Shown piece after piece: positions 1-11,600 of a DNA stretch of 64,000 bases. The DNA is from Ricordea florida (lineage: Eukaryota; Cnidaria; Anthozoa; Corallimorpharia; Ricordeidae): positions 22,954,349 through 23,018,348 of the forward strand of contig OX453276.1 of the NCBI GenBank assembly GCA_949710005.1, given 5' to 3'. The notes under the pieces are model-generated. The model saw only the letters and a list, made by a program, of their open reading frames with translations. It made no database searches and was not told the origin of the DNA. A program made the position numbers and the translations under genes. Positions within the stretch are counted from its first letter, which is position 1. Each line of letters starts with the position of its first letter.

Positions 1-3000
1 CCGTCATCTAGGATCGTAGGTTATCGATTCATTTTGAATGTTCTATCTATATGTAATAGTAGGGTATAGACTCAGGTTTAGATAACAAATACGATTTTAA
101 TTGTAATGATTAGATTTCCATGCGATTTAAGGAAAGAACTTTTAGTTACTACGCATGCGCACTTCGACCAATTGCCTAAATCCTTTAAAATCAAAGTTAT
201 TCTATAATACTTCGGCCTTCCGAATCTTTGCAATTCTGAAACGTTGAAGATTTTTAGTATTACGACCGGGCAATATCTACGTAAGAAATCAACTTGATAG
301 TAATTCGCAATCGTATTGTATTTTGGCTGTCAAGATATTTGCTTAAGGGAGCTAATTCTATAGCATACTTCCCAGACAGTACTCAAGTTCATCAAATCAG
401 TCCTCATTACACAGATTAGTGATGCACATGCAATTTCCACCATCTTGTAGCAATTAAAATGTAATTTAAAATCCATTTTATGTCGTAATGATAGTCATTT
501 ATATTAGTAGATAGAATACCAAGAGATGGTTGCAAGGAAGCTCAGCCTTACAGATTTTTGTCGAAACACCATATAAGAGATTGTATGGGCAAAAGGGACG
601 TCATCTAGGATCGTAGGTTATCGATTCATTTTGAATGTTCTATCTATATGTAATAGTAGGGTATAGACTCAGGTTTAGATAACAAGTACGATTTTAATTG
701 CAATGATTAGATTTCCATGCGATTTAAGTAAAGAACTTTTAGTTACTACGCATGCACACTTCGACTAATTGCCCAAATCCTTAAAAATAAAAGTTATTAT
801 ATGATACCTCGGCATGCCGAATCTTTGCAATTCTAAAACTTTGAGGATTTGTAGTATTACGACAGGGCAATATCTACGTAAGAGATCAAATTGATAGTAA
901 TTCGCAATCGTCTTGTATTTTGGCTGTCTAGATATTTGCTTAAGGCAGCTAATTCTATAGCATACTACTCAGACAGTACTCAAGTTCATCAAATCAGTCC
1001 TCATTACACAGATTAGTGATGCACATGCAATTTTCACCATCTTGTAGCAATAAAATGTAATTTAAAATCCATTTTGTGTCGTAATGATAGTCATTTATAA
1101 TGCAAGATAGAATACCAAGAGATGGTTGCAAGGAAGCTCAGCCTTACAGATTTTTGTCAAAACACCATACAAGACATTGTAAGGGCAGAAGGGCCGTCAT
1201 TTAGGAACGTAAGTTATCGATTCATTTTGAATGTTCTATCTGTATGTAATAGTAGGGTATAGACTCATGTTTAGATAACAAGTACGATTTTAATTGCAAT
1301 GATTAGATTTCAATGCGATTTAAGGATAGAACTTTTAGTTACTACGCATGCGCACTTCAACCAATTGCCTAAGTCCTTTTAAATGAAAGTTATTCTATAA
1401 TACCTAGGCCTGCCAAATCTTTGCAATTCTGAAACTTTTAAGGTTTTTAGTATTACGACAGGGCAATATCTACGTAAGAAATCAAATTGATAGTAATTCC
1501 CAATCGTATTGTATTTTGGCTGTCAAGATATTTGGTTAAGGCAGCTAATTCTATAGCATACTGCTCAGACAGTACTCAAGTTCATCAAAGCAGTCCTCAT
1601 TACACAGATTAGTGATGCACATGCAATTTTCACCATCTTGTAGCAATTAAAATGTAATTTAAAGTCCATTTTATGTCGTAATGATAGTCATTTATAATAC
1701 AAGATAGAATACCACGAGATCGTTGCAAGGAAGCTCAGCCTTACAGATTTTTGTCAAAACACCATATAAGAGATTTTATCGGCAGAAGGGCCGTCATTTA
1801 GGATCGTAGGTTATCGATTCATTTTGAATGTTCTATCTATATGTAATAGTAGGGTATAGACTCAGGTTTAGATAAGAAGTACGATTTTAATTGCAATGAT
1901 TAGATTTCCATGCGATTTAAGGAAACAAGTTTTACTTACTACGCATGCGCACTTCGACCAATTGCCTTAATCCTTTAAAATGAAAGTTATTCTATGATAC
2001 TTCGGCCTGCCGAATCTTTGCAATTCTGAAACTTTGAAGATTTGTAGTATTACGACAGGGCAATATCTACGTAAGAAATCAACGTGATAGTAATTCGCAA
2101 TCGTATTAAATTTTGGCTGTCAAGACATTTGCTTAAGGCAGCTAATTCTATAGCATTCTGCCCAGACAGTACCCAAGTTCATTAAATCAGTCCTCATTAC
2201 ACAGATTAGTAATGCACTTGCAATTTTTACCATCTTGTAGCAATTAAAATGTAATTTAAAATCCATTTTATGTCGTAATGATAGTCATTTATAATACAAG
2301 ATAGAATACCACGAGATGGTTGAAGGAAGCTCAGCCTTACAGATTTTTGTCAAAACACCATATAAGAGATTGTATGGGCAGAAGGGCCGTTATCTAATAT
2401 CGTAGGTTATCGATTCATTTTGAATGTTCTATCTATATGTAATAGTAGGGTATAGATTCAGGTTTAGATAAGAAGTACGATTTTAATTGCAATGATTAGA
2501 TTTCCATGCGATTTAAGGAAAAAACTTTTCGTTAGTACGCATGCGAGCTTCAACCAATTGCTTAAATTCTTTTAAATGAAAGTTATTCTATGATACCTTG
2601 GCCTGCCTAATCTTTGCAATTCTGCAACTTTGAAGAGTTTTAGTATTACGACAGGGCAATATCTACGTAAGAAATCAAATTGATAGTAATTTGCAATCGT
2701 ATTGTATTTTGGCTGTCAAGATATTTGCTTAAGGCAGCTAATTCTATAGCATACTGCTCAGACAGTACTTAAGTTCATCAAATCAGTCCTCATTACACAG
2801 ATTAGTGATGCACATGTAATTTTAACCATCTTGTAGCAATTAAAATGTAATTTAAAATCCATTTTATGTCGTAATAATAGTCATTTATAATAAAAGATAG
2901 ACTACCACGAGATGGTTGCAAGAAAGGTCAGCCTCACAGATTTTTGTCAAAACACCATATAAGATATTGTATGGGCAGTAGAGCCGTCATCTAGGATCGT

Positions 3001-5236
3001 AGGTTATCGATTCATTTTGAATGTTCTATCTATATGTAATAGTAGGGTATAGACTCAGGTTTAGATAACAAATACGATTTTAATTGTAATGATTAGATTT
3101 CCATGCGATTTAAGGAAAGAACTTTTAGTTACTACGCATGCGCACTTCGACCAATTGCCTAAATCCTTTAAAATCAAAGTTATTCTATAATACTTCGGCC
3201 TTCCGAATCTTTGCAATTCTGAAACGTTGAAGATTTTTAGTATTACGACAGGGCAATATCTACGTAAGAAATCAAATGATAGTAATTCGCAATCGTATTG
3301 TATTTTGGCTGTCAAGATATTTGCTTAAGGGAGCTAATTCTATAGCATACTTCCCAGACAGTACTCAAGTTCATCAAATCAGTCCTCATTACACAGATTA
3401 GTGATGCACATGCAATTTCCACCATCTTGTAGCAATTAAAATGTAATTTAAAATCCATTTTATGTCGTAATGATAGTCATTTATAATACAAGATAGAATA
3501 CCACGAGATCGTTGCAAGGAAGCTCAGCCTTACAGATTTTTGTCAAAACACCATATAAGAGATTTTATCGGAGGAAGAGCCGTCATTTAGGATCGTAGGT
3601 TATCGATTCATTTTGAATGTTCTATCTATATGTAATAGTAGGGTATAGACTCAGGTTTAGATAAGAAGTACGATTTTAATTGCAATGATTAGATTTCCAT
3701 GCGATTTAAGGAAACAAGTTTTACTTACTACGCATGCGCACTTCGACCAATTGCCTTAATCCTTTAAAATGAAAGTTATTCTATGATACTTCGGCCTGCC
3801 GAATCTTTGCAATTCTGTAACTTTGAAGATTTGTAGTATTACGACAGGGCAATATCTACGTAAGAAATCAACGTGATAGTAATTCGCAATCGTATTAAAT
3901 TTTGGCTGTCAAGACATTTGCTTAAGGCAGCTAATTCTATAGCATTCTGCCCAGACAGTACCCAAGTTCATTAAATCAGTCCTCATTACACAGATTAGTA
4001 ATGCACTTGCAATTTTTACCATCTTGTAGCAATTAAAATGTAATTTAAAATCCATTTTATGTCGTAATGATAGTCATTTATAATACAAGATAGAATACCA
4101 CGAGATGGTTGAAGGAAGCTCAGCCTTACAGATTTTTGTCAAAACACCATATAAGAGATTGTATGGGCAGAAGGGCCGTTATCTAATATCGTAGGTTATC
4201 GATTCATTTTGAATGTTCTATCTATATGTAATAGTAGGGTATAGATTTAGGTTTAGATAAGAAGTACGATTTTAATTGCAATGATTAGATTTCCATGCGA
4301 TTTAAGGAAAAAACTTTTCGTTAGTACGCATGCGAGCTTCAACCAATTGCTTAAATTCTTTTAAATGAAAGTTATTCTATGATACCTTGGCCTGCCTAAT
4401 CTTTGCAATTCTGCAACTTTGAAGAGTTTTAGTATTACGACAGGGCAATATCTACGTAAGAAATCAAATTGATAGTAATTTGCAATCGTATTGTATTTTG
4501 GCTGTCAAGATATTTGCTTAAGGCAGCTAATTCTATAGCATACTACTCAGACAGTACTCAAGTTCATCAAATCAGTCCTCATTACACAGATTAGTGATGC
4601 ACTTGCAATTTTCACCATCTTGTAGCAATTAATATGTAATTTAATATCCATTTTATGTCGTAATGATAGTCATTTATAATACAAGATAGAATACGAAGAG
4701 ATGGTTGCAAGGAAGCTCAGCCTTACAGATTTTTGTCAAAACACCATATAAGACATTGTAAGGGCAGAAGGGCCGTCATCTAGGATCGTTGGTTATCGAT
4801 TCATTTTGAATATTCTATCTATATGTAATAGTAGGGCATAGACTTAGGTTTAGATAACGCGTACGATTTTAATTGCAATGATTAGATTTGCACGCGATTT
4901 AAGGAAAGAACTTTTAGTTACTACGCATGCGCACTTCGACCAATTGCCCAAATCCTTTAAATTAAAAGTTATTCTATGATACCTCGGCCTGCCGAATCTT
5001 TGCCATTCTGAAACTTTGAAGATTTGTAGTATTACGACAGGGCAATATCTACGTAAGAAATCAAATTGATAGTAATTTCCTATCGTATTGTATTTTGGCT
5101 GTCAAGATATTTGCTTAAGGCAGCTAATTCTATAGCATACTGCTCAGACAGTACTCAGGTTCATCAAATCAGTCCTCATTACACAGATTAGTGATGCACA
5201 TGCAATTTTCACCGTCTTGTAGCAATTAAAATTTTA
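1..5236. repeat. 597-bp satellite array, block A
   Basis: This is a head-to-tail tandem array of an AT-rich monomer. The landmark CCGTCATCTAGGATCGTAGG recurs near 1, 598, 1194, 1791, 2387, 2983, 3580 and 4177, a period of 596-597 bp, giving about 8.8 monomers. The array is already under way at the window start and is cut at 5236 by a LINE insertion. Monomers differ by scattered substitutions. Each carries a CpG-bearing palindromic stretch (CGCATGCGCA type) in an otherwise AT-rich unit. Short open frames inside it appear at the same phase in many monomers and look like chance. The abundance fits heterochromatic or pericentromeric satellite, but nothing here proves a centromeric role. Confidence 0.95.
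1660..4545. repeat. Three-monomer higher-order duplication in the satellite
   Basis: Monomers from about 1660 to 2750 are repeated almost exactly at about 3450-4545, an offset of 1,789 bp or three monomers. Diagnostic private variants are shared: the GAGATCGTTGC variant at 1717 and 3506, the AAACAAGTTTTACTTAC variant, CATTCTGCCCAGAC, and TACGCATGCGAGCTTC at 2535 and 4324. The first half of the monomer at about 2986-3450 instead matches the first monomer of the window, so this unit is a mosaic, as expected from unequal crossover or gene conversion. Confidence 0.8.
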
Positions 5237-5250
5237 AGGGACTTTCAGCA

Positions 5251-8200
5251 ATGGCGGGCGGACGTGTTTACTGGAACCCCACAATTGGTTTTATTATCCT
5301 GCTAAGACTGCCGTTTTTCCTTTACCAAACAACCGGAAAAATGAAAGAATCAACCATAGGTACTCGTGGAATCCGTTGTTCTGGACCTTGCAGCGAAGTC
5401 TCAACGGAAAACGAAGCCGGCAAACACCAAGCAAGCGATCGCTTTCGCCTCCCTCGAACACAAAGTCGAACACACTACGGAAGACGAATTCGCTACTACT
5501 CAAATCACACAGCGACCTTGCAAATCGAAATACTCCGTGACGGCGATATAGAACCAAACCCCGGCGAAAATCGCTCGAACAATTCAACTCAGTCGAATAC
5601 AAGAACAAGCAGCGGAAGATCATCAAACATCATTCTTCACATAAACTCGAGAAGCCTACTGCGCCACATTGACGAACTTAGACTCATTCTCAAGGACCAA
5701 ACTCCATCCCTTATAGCAATTACAGAAACTTGGCTCGACTCCACTATACATAACATCGAAGTAGAAGTTGGAGGATATCGAATTGAAAGACTTGATCGAA
5801 ATCGCCATGGCGGGGGAATTTGTTTATATATCGCAGAAGGAATTAAATACAAGCGTAGGGCAGACTTAGAAACACAAGAATCCGAAATCCTCTGGATCGA
5901 TGCAAAGATAGGTCACACTAAATTAATTTTTGGATGTGTCTATCGACCACCAAACAACCATCTTGATATCTTCGACCATCTTGAAGACTCAATCAGAGAA
6001 ATTAGAAGATCAGGAAAACAAGAAGTGATCTTAATCGGTGATTTTAACTGCGATTGCACTAACACCAGCCTTCGACAAACACAAAGGCTAAATGAATTCC
6101 TTCACATAAACCACCTAAAACAACTAATTACGAGTCCCACAAGGACCAGCCAAACAAGCAGTTCGCTAATTGACCTGATCATAACAACATCTCCACACCT
6201 ATTTAAAAGATCTGGCACTTTATCAAACTCCTTCAGTGATCATTATCCTATTTATGGCGTGATGGAGACAAAAGCTGACAGACAGAAACATAAACTCATC
6301 ACAACTAGGAAATATGACCAGAACAGGGTGGATAATTTCAACGAGGACTTAACTAGAACAATTGCTACTAATTCCTTTCAAACCGTAAACGAACCGGAAA
6401 ATGGCATTAACAGTAGGTGGAAAAATGCAATATCTATTTTACAGGAACTTATGGAGAAACACTTCCCAAAAACCACAAAGCGAATAAGGCACAAAACACA
6501 TCCATGGCTAGACACTGCTACCCTTAGACTCATGAGGAAAAGGGACAAAATACATAAACAAGCAGTTAACTCCAACGACGACCAATTATGGGCACAATAT
6601 AGAAAGCTCCGGAACCAAAGCACTTTAATACTAAGAAAGCAAAGAAAACAATATTTTAAATCAACACTGGAAGCAAAAGGGCGAGACCCCAAAGCCTTCT
6701 GGAAGATCCTCCACACAGTTCTACCAGGAAAAACTAATTCCCAGGCAAACATCAACAAGCTAATTGTAAACGACACTGAAATAACCGAATCCAAACAACT
6801 GGCTAATACACTAAATGACTATTTTATTACTGTTGCACCAAATCTTCTACAGCCTGATCACCAAGCTGAACAAGACCACATCCAACGTCCCAATAACGAC
6901 ATCGACATCTCAAGAACACCTGAACCCCAGAAGACTAGCAGTCATTTCAGCTTCAGAAAGCTAACAGTAAATGAAGTCTTTACAGCACTCAAAACAACAA
7001 ATCCATCTAAAGCAACGGGTGCTGACGATATACCAGCCAAAATACTAAAGGCTGCTGCTAGCCCACTTTCTGAACTATTTACACCACTGATGAACCTCTC
7101 CTCTGAATCCGGGGTATTCCCAGACATATCAAAAATTGCAAGAATCCTACCGAAATTCAAAGGTGGCACACAAACTGACAAGGAGAACTACAGACCAATT
7201 TCCATCCTACCTGCAGTCTCAAAAATCCATGAACGTTTTGTTAACGAACAACTACAAGAATTTGCCAGGGAAAATGGCCTCATCACACCAGATCAATTTG
7301 CCTATTCGAAGAACTCTTCAACCACTATTGCACTACTCAGAGTGGTAGACGAATGGAAATGGGCAATGGAAAATAAGCAAATTACATCTGCTGTTTTCCT
7401 AGACCTACGGAAAGCCTTCGATGTCATTGACCACTCACTCCTACTCCAAAAATTCAGAGACAATGGAATCACAGGGACCGAGCACACATGGTTTCAGACC
7501 TACCTTACTGACAGGAGACAGTTTGTTCAGTGTAATGGGGTCAACTCCAACGAAAGGATCATTACCCATGGAGTCCCTCAAGGATCCGTTCTCGGCCCGA
7601 CCCTCTTTTGTATCCACATCAACGGTTTAATATCAACTACCCCAAATAGCTCCATGTTCCTTTATGCTGACGACACTGAAGTACATCACTCTAGCAGTAC
7701 CCTTGAAGATGCAATCGCAAAAACAAATCACAACCTACAGAACATCTCTACATGGCTTCAGAGAAACAATTTAATTCCAAATACAAAGAAAACGGAAGCG
7801 ATGGTCCTAGCAACAAAGAAGCCCACATCACGCGTTGAAATCTACCTAAACAACGATAAACTAAACGTAACAGACACTTTCAGATACCTGGGAGTGACTG
7901 TCGATAGCCACCTAACCTGGGAACCCCACATAACGGAACTAATCAAAAGAGTCTCACCTAAATTAGCACTTCTAGGCAGACTTGCAGGATTCTTAGAGCG
8001 TAAGATACTCCTAAGGATCTACAAACAAACAATTCTTCCAGTGATTGACTACGGATGCATTATATGGCATGAAAGTAATAAGTCTCTGTCCGACAAACTA
8101 GAAAAACTACAAAACCAAGCCATGAGAGTAATTCTCAAGACCAATAGAACTACCTGTACACAACATATGAGAAACAACCTGGGGCTACTAACACTATATA

Positions 8201-8511
8201 ACAGGCGAAGATTTCTTCGATTTATTTATATTTTTAAAATTGTAAATAAGCAAAATTGTCCAAAGCAATTAGAAGGTTATTTTATCAGTAGAAGCGAACT
8301 CCATGGCAAAGCATTACGGAACAGTGGCATTATCGACCTACCCCGAGCCAAAACTCTATCAGGAAGAAGAACATTCAAACATGCTGGGGCAAGTGACTGG
8401 AACTCGCTACCTACAGAACTAAGAAAATCAACTAAACTATCTTCTTTTAAACTACAACTCTTTAAACATCTGAAAGAAACTGACATTAAGAATCATAAAT
8501 GCTCAGTCTAA
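5251..8511 (+). CDS. LINE ORF2-like protein: AP endonuclease plus reverse transcriptase
   Basis: This 1086-residue protein nicks target DNA and copies the element RNA at the nick. The N-terminal 110 residues contain a short hydrophobic run (about 13-25) and a 2A-like stretch, DIEPNPG, at 99-105. The endonuclease domain covers about 125-340: Asn132 in HINSRSL, Glu159 in ITETW, YRPP at 241-244, GDFN at 263-266 and SDHYP at 329-333. The reverse transcriptase follows from about 570 to 860, with YRPIS, a FLDLRKAFD motif, HGVPQGSVLGP and the catalytic YADD at 805-808. The C-terminal part after about 900 is the usual CR1-type tail without a recognised RNase H. The frame is uninterrupted and all catalytic residues named above are present, so the copy is young. 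The first ATG is used; alternatives at residue 31 would drop the hydrophobic run. Confidence 0.93.
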   Translation: MAGGRVYWNPTIGFIILLRLPFFLYQTTGKMKESTIGTRGIRCSGPCSEVSTENEAGKHQASDRFRLPRTQSRTHYGRRIRYYSNHTATLQIEILRDGDIEPNPGENRSNNSTQSNTRTSSGRSSNIILHINSRSLLRHIDELRLILKDQTPSLIAITETWLDSTIHNIEVEVGGYRIERLDRNRHGGGICLYIAEGIKYKRRADLETQESEILWIDAKIGHTKLIFGCVYRPPNNHLDIFDHLEDSIREIRRSGKQEVILIGDFNCDCTNTSLRQTQRLNEFLHINHLKQLITSPTRTSQTSSSLIDLIITTSPHLFKRSGTLSNSFSDHYPIYGVMETKADRQKHKLITTRKYDQNRVDNFNEDLTRTIATNSFQTVNEPENGINSRWKNAISILQELMEKHFPKTTKRIRHKTHPWLDTATLRLMRKRDKIHKQAVNSNDDQLWAQYRKLRNQSTLILRKQRKQYFKSTLEAKGRDPKAFWKILHTVLPGKTNSQANINKLIVNDTEITESKQLANTLNDYFITVAPNLLQPDHQAEQDHIQRPNNDIDISRTPEPQKTSSHFSFRKLTVNEVFTALKTTNPSKATGADDIPAKILKAAASPLSELFTPLMNLSSESGVFPDISKIARILPKFKGGTQTDKENYRPISILPAVSKIHERFVNEQLQEFARENGLITPDQFAYSKNSSTTIALLRVVDEWKWAMENKQITSAVFLDLRKAFDVIDHSLLLQKFRDNGITGTEHTWFQTYLTDRRQFVQCNGVNSNERIITHGVPQGSVLGPTLFCIHINGLISTTPNSSMFLYADDTEVHHSSSTLEDAIAKTNHNLQNISTWLQRNNLIPNTKKTEAMVLATKKPTSRVEIYLNNDKLNVTDTFRYLGVTVDSHLTWEPHITELIKRVSPKLALLGRLAGFLERKILLRIYKQTILPVIDYGCIIWHESNKSLSDKLEKLQNQAMRVILKTNRTTCTQHMRNNLGLLTLYNRRRFLRFIYIFKIVNKQNCPKQLEGYFISRSELHGKALRNSGIIDLPRAKTLSGRRTFKHAGASDWNSLPTELRKSTKLSSFKLQLFKHLKETDIKNHKCSV
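5545..5568 (+). other. Degenerate 2A-like motif in the LINE N-terminus
   Basis: Residues 99-106 read DIEPNPGE. The 2A ribosome-skipping consensus is D-(V/I)-E-x-N-P-G followed by P, and skipping needs that final proline, which is Glu here. Functional 2A-like peptides are known at the N-terminus of some CR1-type retrotransposons, so this is probably a decayed or altered version. Activity is not expected. Confidence 0.6.
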
Positions 8512-8614
8512 TTTTTTATACCAATTGCATGTTGATATATTTTAAAAGTAGAGTAAGGTAAATTATGTATTGAAATTTTAATTTAGATTTTATTACTGGA
8601 CATCTTGTTAAGAC

Positions 8615-8634
8615 CAGCATTTTTTTAAATGCTG
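8615..8634 (+). other. 3' UTR stem-loop of the LINE
   Basis: CAGCATTT and AAATGCTG form a short perfect stem with a small T-rich loop, about 60 bp before the microsatellite tail. Hairpins at this position are used by several CR1/L2-like elements for recognition of their RNA by the reverse transcriptase. The role here is inferred. Confidence 0.5.
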
Positions 8635-8654
8635 ATAGATTTTCCTCCAGGATA

Positions 8655-8694
8655 AATAAAGCTTTTATTATTATTATTATTATTCAAATGTAAT
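8655..8694 (+). terminator. LINE polyadenylation signal and ATT microsatellite tail
   Basis: AATAAA lies at 8655-8660 and is followed directly by about ten TTA/ATT triplets up to 8694, after which satellite sequence resumes. The triplet tail marks the 3' end of the insertion. Confidence 0.7.
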
Positions 8695-11600
8695 TTAAAA
8701 TCCATTTTATGTTGTAATAAAAGTCATTTATAATAAAAGATAGAATACCAAAAGATGGTTGCAAGGAAGCTCAGCCTTACAGATTTTTTTCAAAACACCA
8801 TATAAGAGATTGTATGGGCAGAAGGGCCGTCATCTAGGATCGTAGGTTATCGATTTATTTTGAATGTTCTATCTATATGTAATAGTAGGGTATAGAGTCA
8901 GGTTAAGATAACAAGTACGATTTTAATTGCAATGATTAGATTTCCATGCGATTTAAGGAAAGAACTTTTACTTACTACGCATGCACACTTCGACTAATTG
9001 CCCAAATCCTTAAAAATAAAAGTTATTCTATGACACCTCGGCATGCCGAATCTGTGCAATTCTGAAACTTTAAGGATTTGTAGTATTACGACAGGGCAAT
9101 ATCTACGTAAGAAATCAAATTGATAGTAATTCGCAATCGTCTTCTATTTTGGCTATCTAGATATTTGCTTAAGGCAGCTAATTCTATAGCATACTACTCA
9201 GACAGTACTCAAGTTCATCAAATCAGTCCTCATTACACAGATTAGTGATGCACATGCAATTTTCACCATCTTGTAGCAATAAAATGTAATTTAAAATCCA
9301 TTTTATGTCGTAATGATAGTCATTTATAATGCAAGATAGAATACGAAGAGATGGTTGCAAGGAAGCTCAGCCTTACAGATTTTTGTCAAAACACCATATA
9401 AGACATTGTAAGAACAGAAGGGCCGTCATCTAGGATCGTTGGTTATCGATTCATTTTGAATATTCTATCTATATGTAATAGTAGGGCATAGACTCAGGTT
9501 TAGATAACGCGTACGATTTTAATTGCAATGATTAGATTTGCACGCGATTTAAGGAAAGAACTTTTAGTTACTACGGATGCGCACTTCGACCAATTGCCCA
9601 AATCCTTTAAATTAAAAGTTATTCTGTGATACCTCGGCCTGCCGAATCTTTGCAATTTTGAAACTTTGAAGATTTGAAGTATTACGACAGGGCAATATCT
9701 ACGTAAGAAATCAAAGTGATAGTAATTCGCAATCGTATTGTATTTTGGGATTCAATATATTTGCTTAAAGCAGCTAATTCTATAGCATACTGCTCAGACA
9801 GTACTTATGTTCATCAAATGAGTCCTCATTACACAGATTAGTGATGCACGTGCAATTTTCACCATCTTGTAGCAATTAAAATGTAATTTAAAATCCATTT
9901 TATGTCATAATGATAATCATTTATAATAGAAGATAGAATACCACGAGATGGTTGCAAGGAAGCTCAGCCTTACAGATTTTTGTCAAAACACCATATAAGA
10001 GATTGTATGGGCAGAAGGGCCCTCATTTATTATTGTAGGTTATCGATTCATTTCGAATGTTCTATCTATATGTAATAGTAGGGTATAGACTCAGGTTTAG
10101 ATAACAAGTACGATTTTAATTGCAATGATTAGATTTCCATGCGATTTAAGGAAAGAACTTTTCGTTACTACGCATGCGCACTTTAACCAATTGCCTAAAT
10201 CCTTTTAAATGAAAGTTATTCTATGATACCTCGGCCTGCCGAATCTTTGCAATTCTGAAAGTTTCAAGATTTGTAGTATTACGACAAGGCAATATCTACC
10301 TAAGAAATCAAATTAATAGTAATTTGCAATCGTATTGTACTTTGGCTGTCAAGATATTTGCTTAAGGCAGCTAATTCTATAGCATACTGCTCAGACAGTA
10401 CTCAAGTTCATCAAATCAGTCCTCATTACACAGATTAGTGATGCACTAGCAATTTTCACCATCTTGTAGCAATTAAAATGTAATTTAAAATCCATTTTAT
10501 GTAGTAATGATAGTCATTTATAATAAAAGATAGAATACAACGAGATGGTTTTAAAAAAGGTCAGCCTTACAGATTTTTGTCAAAACACCATATAAAAGAT
10601 TATATGGGCAGAAGGGCCGTCATCTACGATCGTAGGTTATCAATTCATTTTGAATGTTCTATCTGTATGTAATAGTAGGGTATAGACTCAGGTTTAGATA
10701 ACAAATACGATTTTAATTGCAATGATTAGATTTCCATGCGATTTAAGGAAAAAACTCTTAGTTACTACGCATGCGCACTTCAACCAATTGCCTAAATCCT
10801 TTAAAATCAAAGTTATTCTATGATACTTTGGCCTCCCGAATCTTTGCAATTCTGAAACTTTGAAGATTTGTAGTATTACGACAGGGCAATATCTACGTAA
10901 GAAATCAACTTGATAGTAATTCGCAATACTCTTGTATTTTGCCTGTCAAGATATATGCTCAAAGCAGTTAATTCTATAGCATATTGCTCAGACAGTACTT
11001 AAGTTCATCAAATCAGTCTTCATTACACAGATTAGAGATGGACATCCAATTTTCACCATCTTGTAGCAATTAAAATGTAATTTAAATTCCATTTTATGTC
11101 GTAATGATAGTCATTTATAATAAAAGAGAGAATACCACGAGATGGTTGCAAGGAAGGTCAGCCTTACAGATTTTTGTCAAAACACCATATAAGAGATTGT
11201 ATGGGCAGAAGGGCCGTCATCTAGGATCGTAGGTTATCGATTCATTTTGAATGTTCTATCTATATGTAATAATAAAGAATAGACTCAGGTTTAGATAACA
11301 AATACGATTTTAATTGCAATGATTAAATTTTCATACGATTTAAGGAAGGAACTTTTAGTTACTACGCATGCGCACTTCGACTAATTGCCTAAATCCTTTA
11401 AAATCAAAGTTATTCTATAATACTTCGGCCTGCCGAATCTTTGCAATTCTGAAACTTTGAAGATTTGTAGTAATACGACAGGGCAATATCTACGTAAGAA
11501 ATCAAATTGATAGTAATTTGATATCGGAATTTATTTTGGCTGTCAAGATATTTGCTTAAGGCAGCTAATTCTATAGCATACCGCTCAGACACTACTCAAG

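Larger units (their letters stand above)
5237..8694 (+). mobile_element. CR1/L2-type non-LTR retrotransposon (LINE), single-ORF copy
   Basis: The element interrupts the satellite: the array reads ...GCAATTAAAAT before it and ...CAAATGTAATTT after it, with at most a 4-bp AAAT shared at the two edges. It carries one long intact ORF with endonuclease and reverse transcriptase, a 3' UTR of about 180 bp with a small hairpin at 8615-8634, an AATAAA signal at 8655-8660 and an ATT microsatellite tail. Lack of an upstream ORF1 and a 5' leader of only about 14 bp suggest either a 5'-truncated copy or a lineage lacking ORF1. The hairpin plus microsatellite 3' end is typical of CR1/L2 elements rather than poly(A)-tailed L1. 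The clade call is from motif style only. Confidence 0.88.

Noticed and set aside
3061-3315. 84-86 residue open frames repeated at the same phase in satellite monomers (also near 14882, 15473, 27070)
   Set aside because: They appear only in monomers where chance substitutions remove stops, end at variable points and have no start context or domain. They are by-products of the repeat.
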